NCBI GenBank assembly: GCA_030549335.1
Contig: CM060195.1
Location: 16,609,501-16,673,500, forward strand
Source of the DNA: Pontederia crassipes
Taxonomy: Eukaryota > Streptophyta > Magnoliopsida > Commelinales > Pontederiaceae
DNA: 64,000 nucleotides
Reading direction: 5' to 3'
This document shows positions 1 through 12,962 of the stretch, in pieces. The first letter of the stretch is position 1. Each line of letters opens with the position of its first letter. The notes under the pieces are model-generated. The model worked only from the letters and a program-made list of their open reading frames with translations, searched no databases and was not told the origin of the DNA. A program made the translations under genes and the position numbers.

Positions 1-358
1 TGATTCATTTCTGAACAAGGATGAAACCATAAGCAACCTCTCAGTTATAATTTCAATTAGGGCTCCACGATGGTAGAAACAGATTCAACTTAATTCAGAA
101 ATCAGAAATGGGGAAAACAGATTTCAGAAATCAGAAAATCAGATTCTTAATTGGAGATTGGATTTAAAACTTGTCACTGGTTTTTAATTCATTTTTGAAC
201 AAGAATATATTAAAAGACAACCTCTCAGTTGTAATTACAAATAGGATCTCACAATGTCAAGATTAGAATACAAGGAATTTAGAATTGTAAAAACAAAAAT
301 CAGGAATGCAAACTAGAAATTAGATTTCAGTGCAGGAATTCAGATTTGTCCATATCCC
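1..358 (-). repeat. Fragment of family S LTR (cut by window edge)
   Basis: This stretch matches about 9518-9873 of the complete LTR at 8513-11136 in the same orientation. It includes two copies of the CAACCTCTCAGTT core with the preceding ATTCATTTCTGAACAAG. Similarity stops near 358, where element A begins. The family's TATA box lies on the other strand, so this copy is minus-oriented. Its right part is missing, so it is a truncated remnant rather than a clean insertion. Confidence 0.7.
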
Positions 359-3302
359 ATCCATAACTCTCCCTCTGGCTCCTCCTCGCCCTATTTCCCT
401 GCTCAGATCGCCCACCAGCATGAGCATCCATTCCCACTTGGTCGTGCTCACGAACAACGACCGATCGCCCAAGTCTGTCATCGGAACCCATGTCCTCTTA
501 TGAGTGTTCTTTTCCATTTTCATTCTTCTCTCTTGTCTTCTTCTGATGTGGCCTTCTCCCTTCACTCCACTCTCTCTCCACCGATTGGGGCAGCAAGGAC
601 AGAGGATCTCGGCCCATGGCAGGGAAATCCACTGCTGGGAATTTTTCTCCATCCTCGAGGAAGAGGCAAACGATCGGCTTCCCCCTCTATATAAGGCCTG
701 ACCCCCCTTCCTTCTCCCCCTCTATTTTCTCTCATCTCTGGTTCAGTCTCCTCCCTCACTTGTTTTCCTTCTTCTCCGGCGCGCACGGACGATAGGGGGT
801 GAGGCAGAGACACCGGCGACGTAAGAGATGACGGAGGACGGCCGCCTTGGACGTCAGGATGAACTACGCACGACAACTCGGAAGAGTTTAGGTTGTTCGG
901 GATCTTCTTCATAGGTCGTATTCTAGGCAAACCATGCATGCGTAGTGAAGCTTGAACTGTTCCATGATAGACTTCTTACCATGAATGAATGTCTACATGT
1001 TCTACTCTATGATTTTCACGTCAAGCCAAATCGAATGCATGATAAAACCGTATGAACTCATTGTCGAAACCTCTCATCTCATGATACATGTTTAGTTCCA
1101 TAGTTGTGCGTTTTAGTTAGTGAATGCTCTCTGACCTTTACTCTTGAAGCACGACCCTTAGTTGTATTACACCGGTGATCGCTGGAGATAACGAACCAGA
1201 AACGTTCTCTGCATGAAAGAACCCGGCCCAGGTTCAAAGAAGGGTCATGCTCCGCAAGATCAAGTTCTAACAAACTTGGCTCTGATCCATCATGGACGAT
1301 CGAGCTCGAGCTCGGCTCGAACGAAGAACCCGGCCCGGGTAATCCTTGACCCGGCTTGAGTTCATCGCGGAGAAGACGATCGGGCGTGATGCCCGACTCG
1401 ACCCGATCGCACGCTTACCCGGCCCGGGCTTCACTCATACTCAGCCTGGGTTCTAACCAACAGAACCATGTTTTTTACTATTTAGATCCCTGATCGACAT
1501 GTTTCACCCCAAATTAGTTTTAAATGTGAATTATGCTCATTATATCATTGTTTTACCCTTCATGATTGCATCGAACCCATGATGTGTTATGATGATGTTT
1601 TCCTTATCAAAGTACGAATAAAGAACGAGGATGATCCTAAGAATTTCCATGATGAATGAATTTCAAACCATGATGAACTCCTATGAGATGAAGAAGAATG
1701 AAAAGGACCAGAGACCGCTCCCCTCTTCGGTCAACCGATGAATGATGATGAACGGGCATCCGCCTCCTCCTCGGACGATCCCGAATGAACCTAAAGCGAA
1801 TGATCCTTGACATTTGGGCATCTGTTATGTGGACCGAAAGACGACCTTTGTCACAACCATGATTTAATAAGCTTCCATCCACTTGATTAAAAGTAAAAGA
1901 AGAAAAAGTAAAGATGATGTTGGAGCTATGCTCCCGATAGCCTTGATCAATCTACGGATTGAAAATTGGTCCACTTATGATGAGGGAAAGTTGTGACTGC
2001 CTCATAATAGGCACTTCCTCACGGGTTACCATTTGCTCTATCTAGATGGAAGTCTCTCCCACATGGGTGTTTCCACCTAGCGCGGAGTTACCCACACTTT
2101 TTGCCCGACGAGGATAGCCGTGGCACTGATCACCCACTAGCTTATGATGGTCTAGATAGCCGCACCTCATGGTGTTTACAATGGTATTCTCTAGAAGAAC
2201 GAAGAGCTCTTCTAAAGTATGAAAGTACAAAAGTGTAAAAGTACGAAAGTACAAAGAATGAACGATGAACTCATAAAGAATCAAAGAAAGAAAAGAAATG
2301 AGAAGGCGAGAATGAAAGTACGAAAGGTAAACATGAAACAAACACATAAAAGATCAGAAGAAGAAAAGAAAAGGGAAAAGAATTGGAAAGTCATTCATCA
2401 AGATCTCGTCATCTATTTCACTTTACCATGTTTCACTCTTATATTGACTACATGTTTTCCTTCATGCCATATTCTGATAGAACTCATGTATGATTTATAT
2501 GAACTCACACTTACTTTTATGCTAACAGTTGAGCTTGCTCCTCTGTGTGATCCCCATAGGTGCGTCATGATGATGTGTACGACAGTGATGCGTGTGCGTT
2601 GGTTCTTGCCCGGGTGATGTCTACACATGGTTCTAGTCGAGTCTGACCCCAGTCGCATGTTTTTACGTTATATTAAGTGGTGTATCTTTTTAGATGGTAC
2701 TTACCAGGTCATAGTTGACCGAATTCGCTTCTATGTCTAGTTTAGTCTTTCGTCTCACTTTTGAGGCACATTTTGGGATGGATGGATATACCTTTTTGGA
2801 TCTACCTTTTTGGTTTCCGTGTCATGACTAGTAATGAGATTTATTCCGTATACTGTCACCTTTTGGATGTATTTTGGGTTCCGCACACTCGCTTCACATG
2901 AAAGCTAATTGACGTACTTTTATATATCAACTTCCACATTTCCTTTAATTGTTGTATTATTTTATTATTCAATCTTCCGCTTACATGTCATTTATCTTGA
3001 CCACTTGGATCAATAGTCAAAGAAAGACCGAAGAAAAGAAAGAAAGGAAAGCAACGCATGAGAGGAGGTCTCGCCACGTGGTGATGTCGAATTTTGAGGC
3101 GCTGCAACTACAGCAGGTCGCATGTGATGAGGCCGCTTTGTCCTGTGCGCTAACATGGTGTCCTCCAAGGAACTTCTGCGTGCCGCATCCAACTTGATCC
3201 ATTGTTGCCGCCCGATAGGCAAAGTAGCCGCACCTTCCCACAGCTACCACGATGCAGCCATTGGCCTGTTGTTATATATGTGGTTGATTTCTTTAGTTTT
3301 AA
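359..3302 (+). repeat. 5' LTR of element A
   Basis: From about 505 to 3302 this matches 13036-15850 almost throughout, for example the CT-rich start, the GC-rich CGGCCCGGGT stretches and the shared end TTTAGTTTTAA. The first 140 bases align poorly with the 3' copy, so the left end is uncertain. A TATA box lies at 688. The interior codes for nothing recognisable; the short lysine-rich frames at 2.2-2.6 kb come from AAGTACGAAAG-type low-complexity sequence. Confidence 0.7.
688..695 (+). promoter_or_regulatory. TATA box of the element A 5' LTR
   Basis: TATATAAG sits in a pyrimidine-rich context (CCCCCTC before it) and is followed by more CT-rich sequence, as at many plant LTR promoters. The matching place in the 3' LTR, about 13220, reads TATATGAG. 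Confidence 0.5.
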
Positions 3303-3460
3303 GGATGGAAAAATCAAAGAATTCAAGGATGTGAGCCAAGGCAATCTAACGGTGGCTGAATACCATGCGCGCTTCATCTAGCTGGAGCGCTATAATAAGG
3401 ATCGGTTGGACGATACTAATCGTGCCGAGCAGTTCATCGACGGTTTTCCACCACACCATC
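3303..3460 (+). pseudogene. Element A gag, first remnant
   Basis: The frame reads DGKIKEFKDVSQ, then GNLTVAEYHARF, then a stop and LERYNKDRLDD, ending FIDGFPPHHL. This is the part of the Ty3 retrotransposon gag domain where family members read 'GxxTVxEYxxRF'. The normal 100-150 residue N-terminus is absent, because LTR sequence lies directly upstream. The frame is cut at 3460 by the solo LTR and resumes near 6366. Confidence 0.7.
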
Positions 3461-3551
3461 TGTAACGTCCTAATAGTTTTTTTTTAAAAAAGGTGTCAAT
3501 AATTTTAAAAGAGAGGGCTTTTTCATCATTGTGCAGGAATGGATAGCTGGG

Positions 3552-3561
3552 TATATAAAAA
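3552..3561 (+). promoter_or_regulatory. TATA box of solo LTR S1
   Basis: TATATAAAAA lies 91 bases after the LTR start, a normal place for a short U3. It gives this LTR plus orientation. Confidence 0.4.
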
Positions 3562-5195
3562 AAGAAAACCTCTCGTCTTCCCCCCGACCTGCTACAGTAG
3601 CCGCGTGCACTCTAGCACGCCTCCAGCCGCCGCCCCTTTCAACCGCCGGATCTCCGCCATCCGACCTCCGTTTTTTGCGTGTGAGGTACCGTTGGAAAGA
3701 GGACGACGAGACAAATCTTTTGACATATAGTATGCAATGATCGGTCCACCGTAGGTGATGCAGTGAGGGCCGAACGCGAGAAAGGGGGAAACTTCTCCGA
3801 CGATCGATTTCGGCTCCGATTCGTGCCGATCTTTCTCCTGGTGAGTTGTGCATCATCCTCAGGTCGATTAGGTTCATTTAAAGGGATTGTAAATGTGTTT
3901 GTGCTCCCAATCTTGTAGATGGACGAGATTGGGGTTTTCTGGCAACCTTTCCGGCAACTTTTCCGGCGAGTTCGACGAGGGGTTTCGGCTGAGTTAACCA
4001 CGATGTTATGGTAGGTGCACACATCAGGGAGAAATGCATCAAGTTGCTGTCCGTACGAAAATTAACCACAAATTACTTGTAGGTTCGTTAAATTTCGGTT
4101 TCTGACCGTCCTCCCACGTTTCCGACGATTCACCCTCAGAGTTTGATGGTAAGAAAAAGGGAAATGTGCATATTATATTTATTTATTAGTGGTTATGTGA
4201 ACTGATTTTAAATAATAATATTTATTATTGATGAAAAGGCGATCGGCAATTGTGTTCGACGTTTCGGCGGGTGTGATTCCGATGTAGAGAGCGGGAGGCT
4301 TTGCTTATTGTGGTAAGGATATGATTGGTGACCGAAACTATTTATAAGATTAAATTTTATAATTGATAAGAATGATTAAAGTGTCTAATTCAAATTATTA
4401 TATGTGTAATTGGACATGATAGGTGGCTGTCCGTTGAACTTTGAGTAGGGTGTTGTAAGTTGGCGATTTCTTTTCCTATTGGTAAGCATTCTAAAAATCT
4501 ATAGTGATGATTGATTTATGAAAATTAGTTTATATGATAGTTATAGTTCATTAATTATGAACTTAGGTAAGAAAATTATAAATTATACTTCTAGGCACCA
4601 AGATGTCATTAAAGGATTATTATAGAGTGATTAATGAACTAAAAGACAAAATGATACCTAGAAGTGATAAATGTCTTAATTGATAAGCTTATATTTCTAA
4701 ATAAGGTTTAAATAAATGTAATAGGCATTTCTCTTCTTTGAGCGGATTTGGACGGAAGGTAGTTGAAACTTGAGGAATCCAAGGTGAGGGAACTTACCTC
4801 AAATGATATTAAGTATTTAACTCTTCAGAGTGGTAACATTGTCCCATCCGATGTGGGATGAATTTTCGAGATCGTTTTCTTCATCCATAATCATACATGT
4901 TTGTATGCTTCATATGTGTGCCATCATATGACGTGTGATGGTTTGTTATGAATTTGAAATATTTTGGTGAGATTAATTGTTTTACTTGCTCTTTGGATCT
5001 TCTTGTTAAAATGTTGAAGGATATTTTATTTGCAAGTTGGAACATTATTTTTGAGAAGTTTGCAAGTTAGAACATAAATATCTAATGTGAATATGCATTC
5101 ATGCATTGTGTGCACTTCATGTAAAAACTCGCATAAGGCGGAGTATTTTCACCTTGGAGGATTGACCAACTCCGTGTAGACTGATTGGGATTTGG

Positions 5196-5452
5196 TTTGC
5201 TCTGTGTCGATATAGTGACACGAGGAGCAGGTTCAACACTGTGTCAATAAAGTGACTTGAAGGGTGGAATTAGAACAACCATCTTGTGGCGATATAATGA
5301 CACGAGGGATGGAATGAAAAAGAAAAGATAACAAGCTCTGTGTCAATGGGATATGAGGAGCGGTTCAACGTCTTGTGTCAATGGGATACGAGGGACGAAA
5401 TTATAACAACCACCCTGTGTCAATGGGATACAAGGGGTGTGATTGTGTACTC
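5196..5452 (+). repeat. Degenerate tandem repeat in S1
   Basis: About six units of 35-60 bases share a core like TGTGTCAATGGGATACGAGG followed by a variable stretch with ACAACCACC. The later units (5340, 5376, 5416) are the most alike. An open frame across it (5340-5531) only reflects the repeat. Confidence 0.7.
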
Positions 5453-5510
5453 CATTGAGGAGATTGGATATCCATATTTGATGATGATTCCCCAACTTAT
5501 ATTATATGAT

Positions 5511-5530
5511 TTTATATATATATATATATG
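5511..5530. repeat. AT dinucleotide repeat
   Basis: A pure run of alternating A and T near the middle of solo LTR S1. Confidence 0.7.
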
Positions 5531-6365
5531 ATTTCACCATGCATGTGCATACATGACATTCATTTTGCATGATGATGATTATGTGAATGAATTCCTTTTG
5601 AAGAAGAGTGGATTATAAATATTTCTAAAATAAAGATGTTGATTTCCGCAATGGTTTTAATACTTGAGGTAGTCGTTTTAACTCACTGAGCTTAATCCAC
5701 GCTCACCCCTTTCTCTTTTAATGTTTACAGGAAAGGAATACATATACTGCATGTTTGATTGGAAATGAGTATTGATTCAAAAGAGGATAGTGTGTGAGAT
5801 TCCGTGAGGAACGTATCTTGCTAAATGTTTTTCTTTTGATACTTATCAATTTATTATAAAATTAACTATTATGATTTTATTTATCTTAACATCGCATGAT
5901 TTTGGGTTGTGTCCCATGATTTATTTTAAATATAAATTGATTGATGGGAGTTGAGACTCCATGGTTTATGGATGAGATGATATGGGCGAGTCCCTATCAT
6001 GAATGAGATGATATGGGAGGCCCTATCATGAGATTGGATAAGGGCTTGAGTCTCTTAATGGATTTTGGCAGACATTCGATATGTCTTATTTGTGTAATAG
6101 TTTTGGGGAGAAACTTGTATGTTTCTTATAGTTCAGAAATTTTGGTCTTGAGTCCCATATTATTTGGTAATTATAAATAGCCAGTGATGTACATATTAAA
6201 TTTTATAAATTGCGTGTGAAGTGAATACTTATGGATAAATGTTGTATTTGATGCATGAATGAATTTACGCATACATCATACCAAAATTATTGGAAATTTC
6301 TAGTGTTAGTTGATTTTTGGAACGTTGGTTTTCGTTGAAGATTTGAAATTGAATTTCCGGTTTCA

Positions 6366-6660
6366 CCCCTTGTGGCGCCAAATCGAGTAGTTGGGCATCA
6401 CACCATCCGTGAGAGAGCCATCTACGAAGTAGAGATCGACCGACATGGAGCTATTCGGATGGCATACATGATCGAGCGTGAGATCCGAATGCGTCAGAAA
6501 GAACTGAAGAAGGAGCAGATATGAGCTGTAGAGTCGGCTAAGCCGAGATGAGAGGATCATCGCCCAGCTCATAAGGATGCACGCCAAGACCGCTGCCACC
6601 AGTCCTATCAGCAACCACGTCCTGGAGCTCCTCGCTAGCCAGCATCTCGCCAGCCTCAGG
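6366..6660 (+). pseudogene. Element A gag, second remnant
   Basis: This continues gag after S1. The frame contains HHTIRERAIYEVEIDRHG and MAYMIEREIRMRQ, then a TGA at about 6522. It matches the hydrophilic part of chromovirus gag between the conserved gag domain and the zinc knuckle. The following 6661-6798 is a low-complexity linker with stops. Confidence 0.6.
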
Positions 6661-6798
6661 TGAAGTAGAATTAAGTGATTTCAGAAGACATTAAGAATGA
6701 CGCTAACCAATGATGAACATGAATTTTAGTCATAGCCTCAACGATAGGCACCTGCACCATAGCCTCTAAGACAGCTCCCGGCTCCCCAACAGTCGAGC

Positions 6799-7209
6799 AT
6801 GCCGAACTGCACCTACTACCACCGGGTACACCCTGGAGAGTGCCACATGAAGAATGGCGCATGCATCGGATGCGAACAGGTCGAACACTTCATCTGGGAT
6901 TGCCCTACAAAGAAAGGCAAGGGAGGTGTACCTGGACATCTTTACAATGTTCAGGCAGACATGGCTCCACAGGATAACGATGTTATCCGAGGTACCCTTT
7001 CTATCGCAGGCTTGCCTATGCTAGTATTGTTTGATTCGGGTGCTTCACACTCTTTTATTTTTGAGGCATGTACTTCCACTCTTGATGTACCTATAAAAGG
7101 GATGGAGCAGAGTATGAATGTAAAGACACCAATGGGGATCCTTCACACGGCGAGGTACTTTCCGAGGTACCAATCATTGTGGACGGAAAAGATTTTTCTG
7201 CTGATTTGA
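6799..7209 (+). pseudogene. Element A gag zinc knuckle and start of aspartic protease
   Basis: A CCHC zinc knuckle reads CIGCEQVEHFIWDC (C-x2-C-x4-H-x4-C), the nucleic-acid-binding motif of gag. It is followed by a retropepsin start with LFDSGASHSF, whose catalytic DSG is intact. The frame ends in a stop at 7207, and the rest of the protease continues in another frame from 7179. The protease would cleave the gag-pol polyprotein. This copy is frameshifted and inactive. Confidence 0.85.
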
Positions 7210-7403
7210 TTACAATTTCCATGGTGTATTACGATGTCATCTTAGGTATGGATTGGTTGTCATACCATGATGCATCGGATATATGTAAGCAAAAGAAAGT
7301 CGTCATCGATGACCACGATGAAATGAAGATAGTGATAAGAGGCATTCTCCGGCATGAAGGTGCACAAGCTACTCCAGAAGGGTTGCAGAGGGTACCTGGC
7401 TAG
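7179..7403 (+). pseudogene. Element A protease C-terminal part (frameshifted)
   Basis: The frame includes DVILGMDWLSYHDA, the conserved block after the catalytic site in Ty3 proteases ('VILGMDWL'). It overlaps the upstream frame by 31 bases, which shows one frameshift. It ends at a TAG before the RT region. Confidence 0.85.
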
Positions 7404-7449
7404 CGTGACGATAGCCGATGCACCAATGTCAGCTCTATACTAGATAGAT

Positions 7450-8165
7450 GTGGTACGAGACTTTCTGGATGTCTTTCCAGAGGACATCTCTAGATTGTTG
7501 CCAAAGAAGGAGATCGACTTCAGGATCGAGCTGGCACTAGGGATGACACTGATCTCCAAGGCCCCCTACTGTATGGCCCCGACAGAGATGCTAGAGCTGA
7601 AGAAACAGATTCAAGAGTTACTCGACAAGGGGTTCATTCGACCCAGCGTCTCCCCTTGGGGTGCTCCTGTCCTATTTGTAAAGAAGAAGGATAGATCACT
7701 ACGACTCTGCATCGACTATCGAATGTTGAACAAGGTCACAATCAAGAATAAGTACCCATTGCCCAAGATTGACAACTTGTTTGACTAGCATCCAAGGCTT
7801 GGTATTTTCGAAGATCGACTTGCGGAGTGGTTATCACTAGCTGTGAAGATGTGCCAAAGACTACTTTTTGATCTAGGTATGGCTACTATGAGTTCACGGT
7901 CATGCCCTTCGGACTGATGAATGCCCCGACAATATTCATGGATCTAATGAATAAGGTATTCAAGCAGCACTTGGACCAATTTGTGATCGTCTTTGTGGAT
8001 GGCATTCTGACTTCTACTACTCCAGCCCAGAGCAGCACGGGAACACCTAGGGATCGTCTTGGAAATTTTGCGCTAGCACCAACTCTATGCAAAGTTCTCC
8101 AAGTGCAAGTTCTGGATAGAGCAGATGATGTTCTTGGGGGCACATTGTATTCAGACTGGGCATAG
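7450..8165 (+). pseudogene. Element A reverse transcriptase (stops, frameshifts)
   Basis: RT blocks in order: [43 protein letters not shown], then a TAG at 7786 in place of the codon after FD. A damaged stretch follows, then [17 protein letters not shown] and [10 protein letters not shown]. The last block should read FVDD, so the second catalytic aspartate is glycine here. After it the frame is lost by a short indel, and frames swap again at about 8150. It could not copy RNA. Confidence 0.85.
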
Positions 8166-8167
8166 CG

Positions 8168-8512
8168 ATGGATCCAGTGAAGGTCGAGGCCATGGCCAAT
8201 TGGGTCAGGCCAAAGAACACAATAGAGATCCGCAGTTTCCTTGGTCTAGCGGGCTACTACCGACGTTTCATCCAAAATTTCTCGAAGATAGCAGCCTCTC
8301 TCACCCACCTAATGAAGAAGAATGAAAAGTTCATTTGGATGGACAAATGCAAAGGTAGCTTCCAAGAGTTGAAGAACAGGCTGATCTCTACTCCGATTCT
8401 CACATTGTCATTGGTGAGTGGAGGATACACCATTTATAGCGATGCCTGCGGCACCAGCCTTGGATGTGTCCTGATGCAACATGGAAAAGTAGTTGCGTAT
8501 GCCTTGAGACAG
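8168..8512 (+). pseudogene. Element A RT thumb and start of RNase H
   Basis: The frame reads [12 protein letters not shown], the RT connection block, then [16 protein letters not shown] with the first RNase H aspartate. It ends VVAYALRQ, where family S LTR inserts at 8513. The RNase H frame resumes at 11137. Confidence 0.85.
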
Positions 8513-11136
8513 TGATAGTGAAATTGAGGAGTGTAGTGATAACTTACTGATTTTGGGGTCAAAATTTCAGATTTTTCAATTTTTGATTTAACTCTCTAAT
8601 TCACTTTCTACTGCAAGTATACAGGTCAATTATAGTCTACCCAAATGTCGTATCCACAGTGATTTGAAGCCTAAACTCCCTAAACAATATAGATTAGCCT
8701 TAACTAAAGTTAAAATTCCAAGAATTTGAAAGAAAGTGAAAACCGATTTCTTTAAATGACTAAAATGATAACTGTTTTGGATTTTTGAAAAGTTATCAAA
8801 ACTGAATGGTAAATGCTAAACTAGAGCCTAATAGGGTTTAACTATTAATGAGGAAGGTTCTCCTAGGAGTTGGGGTTCATCTAACTTAATTATGGATGGA
8901 ATGGACAAGTTATCATTAAGTGTCAATTTTAACTCAACTTGAAATAATCTGTTTTCACAGCATAATTGAATGAAGACTAATTATCACATTCTCATATGAT
9001 TGATTAGCTAAGTTTAATTAGAAGAGGTCCTTCACTGAAATCAAGTTGACATTAAGCTCAAAATCAAATTCCTTGCTGATTTTTAGCAATTTAACGAAAT
9101 ATGAAATGATAACTCTCAATTGCACTTTGAAAAATGAGGGGAATGCTTCAATCAACTAAACAGGGATGAAATCAATCCAATATTAGTGCAAATGCTTCTT
9201 GGTTTATCTCTAAACTATAAGAGAATTTTAAATCAACCTCTCAGCCGCAAATTCAAATCAAATCCACATTTTCACTAAAGGGTTGGATGAAATAAGCACT
9301 TAATTCATATATGGGAACTCAGCACATGCAATTGCTCCTTGGTTTATCTCTAAATAGCAAGGAAACCTTAAAACTCACTTCTCAGTGATTTGATGAGATC
9401 AAGGGGTTTACAACATCAAAACAAAATCCAAAGATTCAGGAAATCAGATTTTACAAATCAGAAATCAGCAAGTGCAATGTTTGCAATAATTCAGGGATTG
9501 AACCTTGGAAATACCATTGTTCCTTGATTCATTTCTGAACAGGGGTGAAACCATAAGTAACCTCTCAGTTATCAATTAAATGAGGGCTCAACAATGATAG
9601 AAAATAGGTTCAATCAGAATTCAGAAATCAGATTTGGGAAAGAACATGTTTTAGAATTAAGGAAATCAGAAATCTCAATTTGATTAGAACCTAAACACTT
9701 GGCATTGATTCTTGATTCATTTCTGAACAAGATTAGATCAAATGACAACTTCTCAGTTGTAGATACAATCAGGACCTTACAAAGACAAGGTCAGGTTCAT
9801 ATGAAACAGAAAATCAGAAATTAGGATTGATATCAATGTAGGAATTCAGACTTGTCTACATTCATCCACAATTAACCTAGACTACTACCCTATCCTAGGA
9901 GACATAATATTTAGCTCCTCATAATTACAAATATAGATACAAAATAGAGTGAAGAACATATGCAAATCATCCTGGCTTGAGTGCTGTTGGTAGCAATCTG
10001 CTCTCCTTCAGCTCCTTCCTGCTCAATTGAGCTCCATTCTGCTCCACCCTGCAATGGCCGACCTCTCCTTTGATTCCCTGGTTTCTTCAGCTTATATATG
10101 GCCTTTAATCACCCTTAGATCAGCATTCAAATATTCCTTAGCCTCTGATGTGAGCCACCTGTCCAGGGCTTGAAATTCTAGCTACTGTGACAGCTTTTGG
10201 ACAGCAAAAAGTAGATGGTCCCCCATTGCTTTTCCAACCTTTTTCAGCTCCATTCACCTGCTAGAAGGGAAAGAACACAGAACATCAAAGTCCTCTGATA
10301 GGAAATAAACAAATAAGGATGAGGACAACTACTAGGATCAGCTCAAACATCAAATAGGATTTAGTGTTGTGCAGAAATGAAAACCAAAATCAAAACAAAT
10401 GATTTTTGGAACTCGAAAATGATAACTTTGCATAATCATGAAAATTATCTAAATGAAAGTGATACAAGGCATTAAGGGCATCAAAAGCATTAATGTGGCA
10501 AGTGAATGAGGTCAGAAATCAAATGTAGATAGGATTTCATAGTGTTGATAACTTAGTGACCCGGAATGATAACTTTTAGTCACTAAAATGATAACTTGTC
10601 ATAATTTTTGTTGTGGTTATCCAAATGAGATCAAAATTGAACAGAAATGAGTTAAGACAGTGTTTTAGTGATTGCTTAATGCCTTTGTGGAGATTTGATA
10701 GTTTTGCATATCAAAATGACAGTTTTGCCCTTAAATGATAACTTGGCATTGAAAAATGATAACTTGTGAAATGGATTGATAATTTTGCACAAGTTGAAAT
10801 ATGATCATCCAAATATGATTCATTCACGATGACAATGGATTTAGGGCAGAATAATCACTGGAAATCAGCTAAATCAAAATAATGATAACTTGTGCACTTG
10901 GAGTGATAACTTGCCCTAAAAATGATAACTTGGCATAGAATTAAAATATTTATGGATTTTAGCAATTCGGAACATCTATGCACATGGAATTAGGTATAAA
11001 ATGAGAAAGATCAATTAGTTATAACAATCCTTGTATTCCAAACATAATTGGCCAAAAGTTAGGCAATTTGAGGGCTCGATATAGGTGATTTGAATAGAAA
11101 ATGGCATAAAAACATAATATGATCACCTAGTGATCA
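8513..11136 (-). mobile_element. Solo LTR S2, complete family S copy in element A RNase H
   Basis: It begins TGATAGTG and ends TAGTGATCA (TG...CA) and is flanked by an exact 5-bp duplication gacag (8508-8512 and 11137-11141). The host frame continues on both sides. At 2624 bp with no coding sequence or internal domain it is a solo LTR. A TATA box on the minus strand (10091-10098) orients it minus. Upstream of the TATA (10540-10940) ATGATAACTT-type motifs recur. Downstream (9190-9800) four or more diverged 140-200 base units carry CAACCTCTCAGTT. The motif CTGCAAGTATACAGG near one end recalls Athila/Tat-type LTRs, which is only a suggestion. Confidence 0.85.
10091..10098 (-). promoter_or_regulatory. 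TATA box of family S LTR copy S2
   Basis: On the minus strand this reads TATATAAG. The plus-oriented copies have TATAAAAG at the matching place (37631 and 39171), each followed by GCTG. Confidence 0.5.
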
Positions 11137-11835
11137 GACAGCTGAAGAAGCACGAGGTGAATTATCCGACGCATGATCTGGAACTAGCAGCGATTGTGTT
11201 CACACTGAAGATATGGAGGCATTACCTATACGGTGAAAAGTCTTAGGTGTTCGCAGACCATAAGAGCCTGAAATATGTCTTCACCTACAAGAACTCAACA
11301 TGCGGCAACAAAGATAGATGGAGTTCACGACTACGAGTTTGCCATCAATTATCATCCTGACAAGGCAAACTCGGTAGTCGACGTTCTTAGTTGGAAATGG
11401 GAGGCTTCATTGGCATTCCTCCAGTTACGTAGATATGAGATGATCGAGGATCTCAACAAGTGGAATCCTCGAGCTGCAGGACACAGAGCGTTTCTCATGA
11501 TGCATCAACTACAGACTAGTCTTATTAGCAGGATCATTACCACACAGACGATAGATAAAGAATATACAAAGATATTCAAGAGATGCCAAAGTGAGCCAGA
11601 AAACAATTCAAAGAGGAATCAGATATATGAAGAACCGCCTCTGGTTTCGAAATATGCTACAATCCGACGAGAGGTGCTCGATGAAGGTCACAAGTCAGAG
11701 TTTGCTATACATTCGGACAGTACGAAGATGTACAAGGACATCAGACGCATCTTCTGGTGGCATGACATGAAGAGGGTGATAGCTGACTACGTCTCTAAAT
11801 GCCTGGTATGCCAACAGATAAAGGCCGAGCACTAG
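11137..11835 (+). pseudogene. Element A RNase H end and integrase zinc domain
   Basis: RNase H resumes with [16 protein letters not shown], including the catalytic glutamate, and WRHYLYGEK, then a stop. A frame change follows into YEFAINYHPDKANSV...DVLS. The integrase HHCC domain follows, with GHKSEFAIH and CLVCQQIKAEH, so all four zinc ligands are present. A TAG at 11833 ends the frame. Confidence 0.85.
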
Positions 11836-12962
11836 CGACCATACGGACTCATGAAGCCGCTAGGAGTACTAAAATGAAAATGGGAGAACATCACGATGGA
11901 CTTCGTTTCAGGACTACCCAAGACACAAAAGGGTCATGACACTATGGTCGACAGGTTGACGAAGGCGACCCACTTCATTCCAATCAAGTGAAAGCAATCC
12001 GTGGAAAGTCTATTGGATATATATGTATGAGAGATCATCCGACTACATGGGATTCTAGTATCGATCGTATCGGACCATGATCCTCGGTTCACATCGAGAT
12101 TCTGGAAGAGTCTTCAGAAGGCTTTCGGCACCAAATTGAGCTACAACACAGACTTTCACCCGCAGACGGACGGACAGTCGGAGAGGATGATTCGAACATT
12201 AGAGGACATGCTCTGAGCATGTGCCTTGGATTGGAACAATAGTTGGGACGAGCACCTGCTCTGAGTTCTCGTACAACAACAGCTTCCACTCTAGGATTAG
12301 CATGACACTTTTTGAGGTGATGTATGGAAGACCTTGTCGTTCGCCTGCACATTGGGGTAAAGTTGGCGAGAGGATAGCCATGAATGAGGATCTAGCGGTC
12401 CGAGCTCACGAGTATACAAATACAGAGGATGTCATCTAGAAGAGAATGAAAGCGGCACAGTCACGTTAAAAGAGCTATGCCGACAAGAAGCGTCGAGAGT
12501 AGATTTTCAAGGTCGAAGACTAAGTGTTGCTGAAGGTGTCTCCGATGAAGAGCGTGATGCGGTTCAGCAAACGAGGAAAGCTCAACCCTCGGTTTGTTGG
12601 TCCCTTTGAGATACTTGATTTAGTCGGTGATGCAGCTTGTAGTTTGGCTCTACCTCCTTCCTACAGAAAAGTTCACAATGTCTTCCATGTCTCTATGCTC
12701 CGGAAGTACAAGCACGACAATGCCAACGTCGCAAGGATCGAAGAGCCCAACCTGAAGGAAGACCTGACCTACATAGAGTAACTGACGAAAATCATAGAGA
12801 GTAAAGTCCAATATCGGAAGGACAAGGAAGTACCTTTGATCAAGGTCACATGGAAGTACCACCACGGAAGGGAAGCAACATGGGCACTCGAATCCGCACC
12901 TATTCGGTAAGCCTTAGTCGTTACAGGATTTAGAGACGAATCCTTTTTCATGGGTACTATAT
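11836..12962 (+). pseudogene. Element A integrase core and chromodomain-like tail
   Basis: Core blocks seen are ITMDFVSGLPK (first D), [13 protein letters not shown] (second D) and [20 protein letters not shown] (E), so the DDE residues survive. The frame has several stops, plus frameshifts near 12240. The C-terminal part reads FVGPFEILDLVGDAAC and VHNVFHVSMLRKY. A tail like EVPLIKVTWKYHHGREATW resembles the degenerate chromodomain of Tekay elements. The 3' LTR starts at 12963. Confidence 0.85.

Larger units (their letters stand above)
3461..6365 (+). mobile_element. Solo LTR S1 (Ty3-type, TGTAACG...TTTCA) in element A gag
   Basis: It starts TGTAACGTCC, the usual chromovirus LTR start, directly after gag codons, and gag resumes just after its end. 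A TATA box lies 90 bases in (3552-3561). The stretch around 5650-5750, with ACTCACTGAGCTTAATCC, resembles the 3' part of Tekay-type LTRs. No coding frame is present. The flanks CCATC and CCCCT are a poor target-duplication match, so the right end is uncertain by a few bases. Confidence 0.65.
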